NCBI GenBank assembly: GCA_032821775.1
Contig: JAVLRN010000001.1
Span: 1,860,001-1,924,000, forward strand
Length of the DNA stretch: 64,000 nt
Origin: Sanguinoderma infundibulare
Taxonomy: Eukaryota; Basidiomycota; Agaricomycetes; Polyporales; Polyporaceae
Direction of reading: 5' to 3'
Under the pieces are notes generated by a model, which saw only the letters and a list, made by a program, of their open reading frames with translations, did no database searches and was not told the origin of the DNA. The position numbers were made by a program, and so were the translations under genes. Positions 13,146 to 24,718 of the stretch are shown here, in pieces. Position 1 is the stretch's first letter; every line of letters starts with the position of its first letter.

Positions 13146-14270
13146 GTTGCAGTGATTGTGCAGCACACAGAGGATGTAGTATGGAGGTTGTAGGAAACAG
13201 GTGGGGCATCGAGAAGGGGTGGAGGCTGTATATAAGTCCTTCCGAGCCCAAGCTCGGGACCTTGAGCCGCGGTCCGCATTAGCCGTCGGACCGGGTCTTG
13301 TCGGTGGCGGAGCGCGCTCATTTGAAGGCTCCTGTCAGCGACAACACCGTCCCTCTCCCAAACTCACCATGTCTTCGGCGTCGCCTCGCAAGGCATGTGC
13401 CTCGTATCTGCATATACCTTGTGTTCTAGGACGCAGCATTTCCGTTCCAACACTGGCTCACCGAGGATCACCCGTCGCCGTCAAGAGACCACTGGTTCGT
13501 GTCCCGTGTGGCTGCATGGCGTATCTCGCAGGATAGCCCACGTTCTTCTCTTCTCCAAGAGAAGGTGGAGGCCGAAGTGTCGCTCTGTTCAGAGTGGATG
13601 GACTCACCGTCAAGTCCATCTGGAAATCTTCCGACGGAGCTTTTACTGCCGCAGCTCCCGATCGCGAGATGTGGGGATGCAGGTGGTGAGGTGAGTGCTA
13701 TCGCACATAGGCCCTCATGACCGCAAAGTGTCCTTCCGCCGTCTTTGTGAATTCCCTTCAAGGTCTCCGCTTCACCCCCGCAGTTCCACGACGTTGAGTG
13801 GATGGATGTAGTATTCTGTGGCACTTCCGTTCTAGAGTTTGATGTCCTCACTCCTGAAAGAATGACCAGCCATATTGCTCATTCCACCAGACGGTCCTGG
13901 GCTATCGGATTGTCGGAAATGACAAACCCTAAGTCGGCACTCCGAGCCCACGGCGCCGAAACGACGCGCAATACAGTGTTCAGGGGAGCTCGAAGCTCTA
14001 CTCGGGGGAGTGAGGATGTCGGCCGGGAGGCAGAACAGGCCGTAGGAGCCAGGAGAGGGCGTGTTGTGTGGCGCCTGGGAGTCGCGATGGCGGTGAGGAC
14101 AGGCGCCGTGCAGACCGCAGTATCAGATACCTATACGCGGAGCACGTGCCTGGGGTGCGTTTTGGGATTAGGTGACTTGCAGCGTGGCCACTTGGAGTGG
14201 ACTCGAGTCTGCTCTCTCAAAGGCAGACCATGCTTGAGATCACTGCACTCACTTCCTCCATGCACTTGCC
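13146..14270. other. Divergent intergenic promoter region
   Basis: This stretch holds the promoters of the minus-strand oxidoreductase and the plus-strand 900-residue protein. No convincing gene is seen. The imperfect hairpin GGGGAGCTCGAAGCTC near 13982-13997 resembles those at 3982 and 4779. Confidence 0.5.
13229..13234 (-). promoter_or_regulatory. TATA-like box of the Gfo/Idh/MocA gene
   Basis: TATATA on the minus strand about 85 bp upstream of the ATG at 13145, a usual spacing for a fungal core promoter. Confidence 0.5.
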
Positions 14271-17080
14271 ATGGCGCAGCCCGCCGCCTCCCCCACTCCG
14301 AACGTCCTCAAGCCCCCGCTCGCTTCATCAATACCCGCACACCTCCCCAACCCTCTCTTCTACCCCCGCAAGGAGTTCCTCCGCGACCAGCCCCGCATAG
14401 TCTCTTCTTTCTCTCTCCTCACCCTCGCCGGCCAAGGCTTCGTCCGCCTACACAGCTTCCCTGACTCCGTCATCAATGGTCTCCGACGCCTCTTTGATAC
14501 CCTCAGTCTCACTACTGGTGTACGCGAGAGCACTGCAAATCATTTCTTCGAGTTCTCGCTTGAAAGTAAACCTTGGGCCAACGTCAAGAGTATGGCATCG
14601 GAGAAGCTCATTGTTGCCATTCTTTCTGTCATCTTTCAGTACGGGTATTCTTTCCTTTCCACCATCGAGTATGCTCGGGAACACGACGACCGCATTGCCA
14701 TTGCATTCTCTCGCCCCTCCACCGCCCCCGTCAATTCCTCGATACCCACCGTCCCCAACCCCAACGCCTCAGCAACCACGCTTCCGCAGCCTGTACCTAT
14801 ATTATTTGCGATCTCATTTCCGTCCACGTCCCTCCTGCGTGTCGTTGAACCTCCCCTGTCGTTGACCCCCGCCATTCTGCAGGCTGTCAGGAGTGCATGG
14901 CCGCGAGGGATTGCTTGGGAGAAGAAGTTGGGAGATTCATACGAGTTTAAGCTCAAGGGATACAGATGTACGTGTACGTCCGCTGCGCATTTCTTTGTGT
15001 CTTGTCTCTCATACTTCCCTAGGGTTCCAAGAGAATACCTTTTCGGTGGATTCTCTTCAGCAGATCCTGTCCCTTCTGAGTGTCCTTGACCGACAGTCGT
15101 TCTCTTTGCTGACGAATTTGACTCTCGGAAGTCGCTCGCGAACACGAGACCTCTGGATTTTCATGGGCCCTCCAGGAGAAACGCATCCTATGAATTCCCC
15201 TCCCGCGAGTCCTGCAGGTTCGAGCTGTCTAGAACTAAAGCGGGAAGTCACCCCTCAGCGCAACGGGTAGGCATATCTTCATTATATCAGTACTCAGTTC
15301 CTGATGACGGCCATTCAGCATCCAGCCGGAGGGACATAACAATGACGGACGATCGGCGTCTCCTTACGCGTCTTCTCCACTGAAGCAGGTAACACCCACC
15401 AACAGCACGAGCAGTAATAGCAAGCTCAAGAAGCCGTGGCCGAAGGCTGGGCTCCCGCATGCTTTCCAGTCGGACAGCTCTTTAAACGACAGCTCTTTGA
15501 ACGACCACGGTCGACTTCCCAGCGAAGTTGGCAGTGTAGACATGACAGGTGTCGGTACCGCTCATCGTCGACCCGGCGAGACCCCTACGCCTGCCGTGTC
15601 CTACGCGACTGGTCCTCCTCAGCCCGGGAATGCCTATCAGCGGGAGTTCAACCCTTGGAACAGAGGACTGTCACCCCCTGCGCCGCAGAGTGCCCCTCCA
15701 CAGACCCCTCAGTTCCTGACGGCTCCAAGCAGTTGGGGAAATCAGCACTCGCGTCATTACTCCGTCTCATCCGCCGAGGACTCTGTGCTGCGCGGCGCCC
15801 AGGAATCCCCCTACGATATCGCCGCCCGGCAAAGCCAAAGCTCAAGCTCAAACAACTCGAGAATGCGCAGGGCGTCCTCTCCCCTATCCACGTCGTCCAT
15901 GAGCTTCAATCCGCAGCCGTTGCAGCTCACGCCCACGTCCGAAGCGTCCCCTCAAGCTCAGCCCGCGAGCGGGCGGCATTCGGCGGAGGGCCCACGACCC
16001 ACTGTCGCGAGGGTCGGTTCGGATCCACCACGCATCCCCACGCCCCCGCTGCTCAACCCGGCCGCGTTCCGGGATTCTAGCCTGTCCTCGAGCACGGGCT
16101 GGCGGACCACCGACGTACCCCTCAATTGGACCTCCAAGGATCCAGAACCCTCCTCAACAGATGCCCAGCTGTCCACTGCTTCGCGCCTCGCCCCGTTTGG
16201 TCCGCGCGAGCGCAGGCCGAGCAGCGGAGGACTGCAACCTCCTACACACCCACCCCTCGAGCGCCGTGGCTCTGGCGGGCCGACGGTTCCGGGGGCGTGG
16301 GCGTCGCCGGAGCACGGGGATGACGTCGTGGAGAGCGGAGAATCCCCTCGCGCCAGCTCAAGCCAGAACAACTCGAACTCGAACATGATACCCCCAACGA
16401 TCGCCGAGCAACCAAGCCAGGAGGGCGACGAACCCATAGAGAGGACGGGGAACGTACGGGTGCACTCGCCCGAGCAGCACAGGGCGGCAGGAGAGGGCGC
16501 GAGGAAGAGCGAGGCGGCGTTCATTGGGAACGCAGATCGACACGGGCCCTCGCTTGCTGCGAACGGGCACGGCAACATGCCTTCTTCCGCTGCCAAGCAG
16601 GCGACCGGCAACGGGCACGCGAACGGGGCGGCGAACGGCACCGTTCGACCCCAGCGCCCGCCGCATGCTCCCAAGGTGACTTCGATCTCCGAGGGATGGG
16701 TACTGGTCAACATCGACGGCGGCAGGAAAGGCGCCGTCTCTCCAACTCGCTCGTCAGGACAAGGCTCGTCGCTGGCCCCGCCGCTCAAGCACCGGCGGAG
16801 CCAGTCGGACTCGCGGATCCCGGCTGCGACGCGGAGGTCGCCGGTGGGGGTGGGCAAATCGTCGATGTCGGCGGCGGCGAAGGCGATCGTGATGGAAGAC
16901 GCGATACAGCAGACGAGGGAGAAGCAACGGGCGGGCGGGAAGCTGAGGCGGTTGCTGGGGAGGGCGCCGGACAAGTCGGGCAGCGCTGGGCATACCCCCG
17001 AGACGAGCACGGCCTCGCACCAGTCGGTGAAGGGGTCGCGGCAGAATACGCCCGCGCAGACGGCCAAGGCGAAGAAGTGA
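14271..17080 (+). CDS. Conserved-looking protein of unknown function, 900 aa, folded N terminus and disordered C terminus
   Basis: Exons 14271-14967, 15023-15266 and 15319-17080 (introns 55 and 52 nt, phases 1 and 2) give 900 residues. I do not recognise a named family. The first ~320 residues look folded: alternating hydrophobic and charged segments, aromatic residues, and possible helices around SEKLIVAILSVIFQYGYSFL and LQQILSLLSVLDRQSFSLL. From about residue 330 the chain is Ser/Pro/Asn-rich and probably disordered. It ends in a basic region with KHRRSQSDSR and GKLRRLLGR, which looks like a phosphorylated or nucleic-acid/membrane-binding tail. No signal peptide is seen. The gene model is strong from phase continuity; the function is open. 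Confidence 0.8.
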
Positions 17081-18569
17081 GGGATGTTTGTTCGAGGTGC
17101 AAGACCAAGGACTTCATGTTCTTCTCTGCGTGTACTTGTACCGGGGGACCCCATTTTATTAGATGGTAAGCGGTCGTGATGCTCGCTGTCCTGCTTCCCG
17201 TTCGCTGATGTTTAACCAGCTCGGTACGACCTACAGTTACCCATTGCCCAACTATGGACAGGATACATGCACATACCCTTAATGCTCTTCGTTCGCCCGC
17301 CCCTTACGACCTTGACGACCACAACGTTACTCGATTCGATATTGGGCTCTATGATGACGAGTTATCATCGGACTGTATACTCTACCGTATGAGACTGCTG
17401 TACGAGTACAAGGTTATGGAAGTATGTTGTACATCTGACATTCCTGCGTTATGAGGAGGAATGCATGAATGTTGTGGGCCCGAGACCGGAGGATCGCCTC
17501 ACGCGCTCCGATGTGTCTCGCACGCAACTCGAAAGTTGACCGGTTGTCTGAATCTACTGTGTAAGACACAACTTGATGTTATGCTCACAAAACCTGGGCC
17601 ATTTCCAACACCCGCGCAGATTCAGAACATTACTAGTCTGCAAACTTGAGGGTGGTTGGGGAAGCAATACTCACGCACGTGACCGTTCCGACGCGTCAAC
17701 GGACGTCGGAGAGTGGTTGTCACCGCAGGCAGTAGGCCGCGCCATGGCATCAATATCTCGGCCAGACTGCTGAGGGAACGTACGGACGCACGTCCCATAT
17801 CCGACGCCTGCCAGCGATGTTTGGGAGTGAATGGGGAGGAGCGACGAAGATAGGAGCGATGTCAGGCCCATAATCCACCGCTCGACGGAGGAATCTCGTG
17901 GCTGGGATCTCTCCGGTACAATTGGGCGTCCTGGCCAGCGTGAGACCACCTTCCTGGATTACTGCGTGTCTGGGATACCAAGCGTAGAGTCCTACCCGAA
18001 GCCGGCGGAGGCTCGACCGTCGGAATCCTGGGGCCCTGCGGGAGCGCGCGTCGGCAGAGACGGCATGGGCATCGAGTTCCCTTTGCATAGTAGAGTGGTT
18101 GCAGCGGTTGCACAAGCAGGCCGTCCCAAGTACGACGGGACCGCAAGAGCAAGGCGCAGAAGGCTGGATGGGCGCAAGACAGTGAATCTGCGGTTGATCT
18201 GAGGTGGGCCTGATTGTCCGCCCGTTCCGCAGAGAGACACGACCGCGTTTCACGCCGGCGGAGGCCCGCAGAGATGAGCAGCGAGTAAGTGAGCCGGTGT
18301 AGGATATGCAGCCGGGAGTAGGATGGAACGGTGGTGGTGGTCGGGAGGAGAAAGAGCGCGAGCTGAGTTGGAAAGAGGAGGGCGACTTGGGTGGCTGAGC
18401 GTGGAGGCCCTCGGGAGACGCACTACAGCAAAAATGCGAAGGGGACCGCTTCACGCCTTCGGATTCCAACCTAGCCACCTGCCGCCCCCCTCCCCCGTCC
18501 CGCCTTCCCTCCTCCCTGTCTCCTCCCTCCCACCATCCTCCCTCTTCCCCCGTCCCTCCCGCCCCCGCC
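17081..18569. other. Intergenic region upstream of the ITC1 homologue
   Basis: No supported gene. A 314-codon minus-strand frame covers much of this stretch, but it is low-complexity and runs into the coding start of the next gene. A CT-rich block (about 18480-18565) directly precedes the ITC1 start and is probably its leader. Confidence 0.5.
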
Positions 18570-21500
18570 ATGCCCACCTGCCGCCGCAAACGCGTCCTCC
18601 TCACAGAACCCTCTCCTGCTCTCCTAGATGCCCTCAAGAATGACCCTGCCCGCGAAGTCTTCTTCCTCGCCGACACCGGCGAGATCTTTGACACTTACGA
18701 GTGCGCATCTTGTCCCCTTCGTCCTCCTGCGGTTCGCCCTCGTAACCTTCATACTTCTCAGAGCCTATGCCGCGCGCATGTCCTTTTACCGCCTCAAACA
18801 TTTCCAATGCGAGGTCACCGGAAAGAGTGGCCTCGACTACTTCCAGGCGTTGGAGAGTGAGCGGCAAGAAGCCCGCACCATGCACTCAAGGTTCCCTGAC
18901 CAGCTCAAGTCTGCTGTCCTCAAAGCAGTCCAGTGGCGTAGGTTCTCGCCGGACCTGCATGCTGTACGTGTCTTCCTGACGGGAATCTATCCCCTATGTC
19001 TCTAGAGGTTATGGGGCGCCTTGACCATCTTGTGGAGGCCGTCTATGATCGCTTCAAGGACCGGTACTACCCCGACGAGAGTATGTCCTCCATCTTGTCT
19101 CCTTGGACCTATACCCCTAGCAAATATATCCAATTAACCATATCCTCTCCAGAGGTATACATCGATATCAACGGTGACAAGTACGTCCTACGACAATGCA
19201 TTCGCCATCACCGCTGATCCATCCTCGTCCTGCAGGTACCTTGCTCGTGTTAGTCAAGTGTTCCCGCCAAAGAACGTTGCCTCTGCGCCGAGCCCGGCTC
19301 CCGTGGCGTCAACGTCTACCGCCTCGTCACCTCTGTCCGACGAGCCTCTCCCAATCCACAAGATTGCCGAGGACCTCAAAGTCCCTGTCAAGGACTCCAT
19401 CGCCATTGACGACCCCACCAAGTATGCCTACCAGGTTCAGGTGCTTGACGAGGAAAAACAACCCGGCTTCGGCAAGAGCCACGAGAAGACCAAGGGCAAG
19501 GAAGCCAGCCGCGGCCAATGGAGCAATGCGCAGATGGATGTGCAGTGCATCGTAATGAGGTGTGTTACTTTGTCCGTTCGCACTACGTCCGAACCCCTCA
19601 TGTCGCAATGCACCCAGCCGTGACCGTCTCGCTTTCTCCAAGTCCATCCTTCGACGCTTCATTCGTGACTGTGTGGACCGTGACGCTGCTGTCGCTTCGC
19701 CATGGACTGTGAAGCCGGCCATCGCGGCGCGGTATGGTGTAAACAGCGTCATGCCCGAGGATATCAGGATTGGCGTGGAGACCTTGAAGAAGGGTGAGAT
19801 CGACAAGCGAAAGAAGGTGTGGGAAGACAAGGAGGGTCCTGCACAGAAGAGGCGGAGACAGATGGCTGAAGAGAAGGGTGCGTCGTGGCTCGCGCTGACC
19901 CGCACGGAGTGCAACAGAACGTTTCCATGCTGACAATGTACCTGCAGCCGAGAAAGAGAAGGCGATCGCTCTGGCAGTCGCAGAGCAGCGGCAACGAGAA
20001 GAGCGCGAAAGGGCAGAGCAATGTCAGAAAACCAAGGAGGAGAACGACCGTCTCACGGCTGAGAAGAAGAAAAAGAAACCTGTTCGGTATCCGACAGAAG
20101 ATTTGGACGTCACGCTCAACGAGAAGGATAAGAGGGCAGGGATGAAGCTGAAGCGACCCGTACCGAGCAAACTTGCCATGCCGTTCGGAGAGGATCAAGA
20201 TACTAACGCTATGTTCCTCATGTCGTGGAATTTCCTTGTCGTTTACGGGTAAGTTTCCTGAAGAGTGTCATGTCGGCTAAACTCATGAGGCCTGTCTCGC
20301 GTAGCCAACCATTACACATGTCCCCGTTCACGATGGACGAGTTCGAAGGCGCTGTTCGCCACGCGGTCATCGAACCTTCCTGTCAATTGCTTGCCGAGAT
20401 TCATTCGATGCTCATCTACAACCTGCGCACTGTGCCTTTCAATCGACATAGCGCTATCTTATCGCTTATGAGCTGGAAGGAAGAGAAAGGCGACGACGAG
20501 TTTCTTGGTGTTACAATCGAGCAGCTTACAGCCGCAATGGCCGATGTCGGAAACAACTGGGAACGTGCACCCTTGCGGCATGCAGAAGGTAGAGAAGGCT
20601 GGGAGGAGTCGCTGGTGGGATGCCTCAAAGACGTACGTTTGTCCCATAGGTTTGATATTTACGGTTCCTCACGTATTCCTTTACAACAGCATGCGAACCT
20701 CGAGAACTTCCCTCCATTGCGCGAGGTTCTGACCCGTCTTCTCTTTGCTCCCGATCATCCTCAAGAGCCGTCCAGCTCAACAGTCCCTTCGCCTGCTACC
20801 AGTCCAGCCCCGTTCCGTCTGGTTACTCCGACGGCACCCGGCCAGCTTTACCGCAAACTACCCGCAAAGGACCGTGTAGTGATCATCAACTTCATGTGTA
20901 CACTTGCGGTGTCGAGCAAGGCGATCCACCTACACATGGAGCAGTGCGAGGAGCAGCTGACTGCATTGCGGAAAGAAAAGATCGAAGTCAACCGCACCAA
21001 GAAGCAGTAGTATGTTTTATCTGTCGCTGAAGGTCTCCCTTTTTTGACATATTTTGTTCTCTCCAGCCTCGAAGAGATGGCAACCCTCCAGGGTGAGGCC
21101 CAGGGTGAGAGCAACGGAAACAGCAACGGGAACGGCAAGTCCGAGGACGTCACAATGCAGGACTCGTCTGACCTCTCCGAGGTCCCAAACTCGGAAAACG
21201 AGTCCGCCCCGCCCTCGAAGGCCGTCGCTGCCAGGCGCACGGCGGCGAAGGAACGCGAGGCTGCCCGCGCGAAGGCGACGTCGATCAAGGCGGCTCTGGC
21301 AGAGCATCGCCGACTCGACGAGGAGGTGAACAAGCTCGAGCGCCGGCTCGAGAACATCGAGCGCGAGTTCCGCAAGCTCCTGGGCTGCATTCGCGTGAAG
21401 CCGCTGGGTCGCGACCGGTTCTACAACCGCATATGGTGGTTCGACGGCATGGGCGCCGCGTCGCTCATCGGTGCTGGGAGCACGGTGCTGTACGGGACCG

Positions 21501-21944
21501 GCCGGATCTTCATCCAGGGCGCGAGCGAGTTCGACCGGGAGATTGTGAACAGGCGGGAGGAGAACGTGGACGAGCGGCGTAAGGTCGAGGAAGGGACGGA
21601 AGGCATGCTGGGTCCGAACGATTGGGCGGTGTTCAACGACCACAAGGAGGTCCAGGAGTTTTTGGCGTGGCTGAACCCGAAGGGCGTCCGCGAGCTGAAC
21701 CTCAAGAACCAGTTCACAAAGTGGTGGAACCACATCTCGCCCGGTATGCGGAGGCGCGCAGCGGTACGTCCGTCCTTCACTCTTCGTCGTCTCGACGGTT
21801 CCTCACTTGGCACGACCTCAGGACCTCAACGCCAACGCCAAGATCCCTGAGGCTCGCCGGAGCACACGGAAGCGCGGCGACGCAGAGCTCCTGCGGGAGC
21901 CCTATATGCAGTGGACGAACCGCAAGGCGGTCAACGGGTCCTGA
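18570..21944 (+). CDS. itc1: ISWI chromatin-remodelling complex subunit, ITC1/ACF1 type
   Basis: Non-catalytic partner of the ISWI ATPase, nuclear, involved in nucleosome spacing. Eleven exons: 18570-18700, 18762-18937, 19006-19080, 19153-19180, 19236-19559, 19618-19877, 19948-20248, 20305-20632, 20690-21009, 21067-21763 and 21822-21944; total 920 residues. The first ~130 residues form a WAC/Acf1 DNA-binding domain (EVFFLADTGEIFDTYE, CEVTGKSGLDYFQALESE, DRFKDRYY). A highly charged coiled-coil stretch follows. The DDT domain starts near residue 413 (AMFLMSWNFLVVYG). A second coiled coil precedes the WHIM2-like motif LGRDRFYNRIWWFDG near residue 755. The exon-2 donor was placed at 18938 because it aligns the WAC domain without gaps; a second possible donor/acceptor pair nearby would insert ten residues. 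Confidence 0.93.
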
Positions 21945-22607
21945 GACAGACTTTGGGACTTTCATCCCACCGCAACGTATCCCTTTACTGTATATTGGTT
22001 ATAATTTCTCCCCATCTCCCCAGCTCCCCCCATCAATTATAGCCCGTTGCTTTCGCTCTTTCCCTGCTGTTTTCATTTCCTCTTTGTGTGTATTTGCTCA
22101 TTTGGTAGCACTCCACACTCCCAACCCCTCGCATCATCAGAATCCCAACCATTGACAACATCACAGCTCACAGTACACGGCACACAGGTCCCGGCACGAC
22201 ATGTCATGTTATCCCACTAATAGGCGGACAGTTCAGCCCCTCCCCGCCCAGTACTATCATCGCAGTCGCTCGCAAGACTGGCACGCACTACCTCATGCAA
22301 TCCATAGAATCTATATACAACATCATGTAGCCTGGTCGTCCGCGCACAATCGCAGCTGTCCTTTATCGCTTGTACGCGCTCTCCCGGACATTGCGTCAAA
22401 CCGAGTCTGCATTACATGGCTCGCTACATTTATCATTCATCGCCCAAGAACCATCGTCCGCTACCCGAGACGTGCGAGTGTCCGAGGAAGTCGTCCCCAA
22501 GCTATACCCGGCTATGAAGGCCCGCGCTATCTCCGACGTAAGGTGATGAGATCAAACGGGACCGATGTCCTACTCATCTAGCTAAGTGTACGTTGAACGT
22601 TTAGCGT
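21945..22607. other. Convergent intergenic region
   Basis: 3' flanks of the ITC1 and steryl-ester hydrolase genes. No supported gene or repeat. Confidence 0.5.
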
Positions 22608-24150
22608 TCAACTCTCGTAACCGGAGAGGGTGTCCGCCGGGGTGTTGTACCCGTCCGTGGCCTCGTTTAATAAGGCACCGGCGGCGGCGGCGTCGAACCC
22701 GTTCGTCATCTTGACGTCTTCCGCGAGCCGGTGGGGCTCGACGGCGTGGTCCTTGAGGGCGCTGACGACGTGAGGGATGACGTCCTTGTCGATGTTCTCG
22801 CCCCAGATGACGTCGAGGTGCTCGTAGCCGCGGAGGGGGCGGGCGGTGGTATTGCGCTTGGGGAGCTCGCGGAGCATGAGCTTGATGTCGACGAGCGAGT
22901 CGCGGTCGCCGTAGAGGAGGACGATGGGCGTGACGATGTTGCGGGTCGGGAAGCGGGCGGGGGCGTAGGCGGTGACGCCCGAGGGGCGGGGGACGCGGCG
23001 GATGAGCATGACGCGCTGGACGTCGTCGTCGTACATCTGGAACTTTGCGTTGCGCATGATCTGGAACCAGTGGACGACGGACTTTACGGAAGCGGAGGAG
23101 TAGAGGTGGGAGTAGGCGGCGAGGCGCTGGAGGGGGGAGATGTTGTCGCAGTGCCAGTTGAAGAGCCAGCGGAGGGAGGAGGTGATGGCGGCGGAGAAGA
23201 CGGGAGGGTAGAGGAGGGACTGCCAGGCGGGGACGGAGGACATGATGGACTTGCGGCCGAAGATGAGGAAGACGAGCGCCGGGCTGCATGTGAGGCGGGG
23301 AATGGGTTAACGAGTTTGATAAATGCGACAGGAGAGGGACGTACGAAGCCTTCATTAGGCTGTCCACGACGGAGGCAGCGAGCCCGGCGGGGCTCATGGC
23401 GGGAGCAAGTGCGATGAAGACGTTGATCTTCTCGTTTAAGGGTGGGTGAATGGAGAGGGCAGCGAATGCCTGGGCGGTGCCTTGACTGAAGCCGACATAA
23501 CTCAAGCTCTTCTCCTTTGTAACCTGGAGTATGTACTCGATAGAGTCTGGAATGTCGTGCCAGGCGAAGTCGTCGATGCTATAGTCCCAGAACCTGGACG
23601 AGTTTGGGTTGTGGTGGATTGATTTCTTGGAGTATTTATTGCCGCGGTTGTTTCCCATCCAGACGTCAAAGCCGAGCTCGACGAGGGTGAAAGCAAGGGA
23701 GCGTTGTGGGCTCGTGAGGCATATCCAGACTTCGGAGTTCATGAGAAGACCATGGTGGAGGTAGACGACCGGCTTTCCGGTGGAAGCGCCAAAGTGCTCC
23801 CTGTCTTGTCCCTTCTTTGCGGGGAGACGGTGGAGACCGAGGAGGTAGCCATCCTTTGTGAGGACGACGTGTTCTTCGTACTCGTAGCCAAAAATCTCGC
23901 AGAGCTTCTGGAAGTCCTCTGCGCGGCGGATGCGCTCTGCGAGACGCTGCTGGTCGGACTTGGGGATGGGTGGGCCGACGATAAAGTGGAAGATGGTGCG
24001 GGAGCGATCGTAGAACCATTCGATGACGGTTTTCGGAAGGAAGGATATAATGAAGGTGAGGACGGTCTCGAGGGCGACGAAGAGGCCTCCGAAGATGAGG
24101 GCGGCGTAGTCTCTGCCAGTGAGGCGACCAAGGAACGGTACCCGCGCCAT
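22608..24150 (-). CDS. Steryl-ester hydrolase / acidic-lipase-type alpha/beta hydrolase (Yeh/Tgl1 family)
   Basis: Predicted to hydrolyse steryl esters or acylglycerols at the ER, lipid-droplet or plasma membrane. Exons 23345-24150 and 22608-23283 (61-nt intron, phase 2) encode 493 residues. An N-terminal hydrophobic anchor (about residues 16-38) is followed by the lid-lipase region with DGYLLGLHRLP, the oxyanion segment YLHHGLLMNSE (130-140), FDVWMGNNRGN, the nucleophile elbow GFSQG (Ser222), the acid in LLYGDRDSLVD (Asp395 or Asp397) and the His in GYEHLD (His424). The triad and length match fungal steryl-ester hydrolases; plain triacylglycerol lipase activity is an alternative. It shares a divergent promoter with the AVT1-like gene. 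Confidence 0.92.
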
Positions 24151-24718
24151 GGTCCTCCAGCGGCCTCTGATACAACGGACTTAGTGGTGTGATACGATGT
24201 GGCCTGTCGAGGATCCGAGGATACGTTGAGCAGGACAGTGGCGGCCGTCTCGATGGCCGCTGTGGTCAGAGTGCGGCCACACCTGTGATTTCTGCCGTGA
24301 CGTCAGCGCTAAACTGGGCTCCTTGCTAGTTGCCGAGTGATTCAGCTCGTCGCGTCGTACCCTCGTCGTCTCTTCTCCACCCAGGCTGTCCGCGCCCATC
24401 GGTCAGCACAGGAAGCCGCGGAGGGCAAGATGCCATACATGCTAGCGCAAGGTTCGAGAAGGCAGGCCAAATGGGAAGGAACCTGCTCGAGAACCGAAAC
24501 AATCCAGCGGCTAGTCTGCTAGCTGCCATATGTCCGTCACCCAAAGTCCTTCCCAGTGATCCTCCCTCTCGGACCTTGCGGCTTCTCTCCTCACTTTTCT
24601 GTCCGCAAAAGTCATCCAGACCGACTAACGTCACAGCCGCTTTGTACAGGTACCCGTCCGCTCGTCCACGCCTCTTCATCCTCTCCCTCCCACCACCCTT
24701 TCACTGACGCGCTCCCCC
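24151..24718. promoter_or_regulatory. Shared divergent promoter, steryl-ester hydrolase / amino-acid transporter
   Basis: A 568-bp region between two ATGs facing outward. It carries a perfect TGACGTCA palindrome at 24298-24305, about 150 bp from the hydrolase ATG, and a CT-rich stretch just before the transporter start. Confidence 0.5.
24298..24305. promoter_or_regulatory. CRE/ATF-type palindrome TGACGTCA
   Basis: Perfect 8-bp CRE. In fungi such sites are bound by bZIP factors of the ATF/CREB type, often in stress or nutrient responses. Function here is inferred from sequence only. Confidence 0.4.

Noticed and set aside
15958..17154. 398-codon minus-strand frame
   Set aside because: Antisense to the disordered end of the 900-residue protein; a GC-driven shadow.
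17750..18694. 314-codon minus-strand frame
   Set aside because: Low-complexity translation without domains, and it runs antisense into the start of the ITC1 homologue.
18938..19007. Alternative splice pair in ITC1 that would add ten residues
   Set aside because: It interrupts an otherwise ungapped match to the WAC domain.
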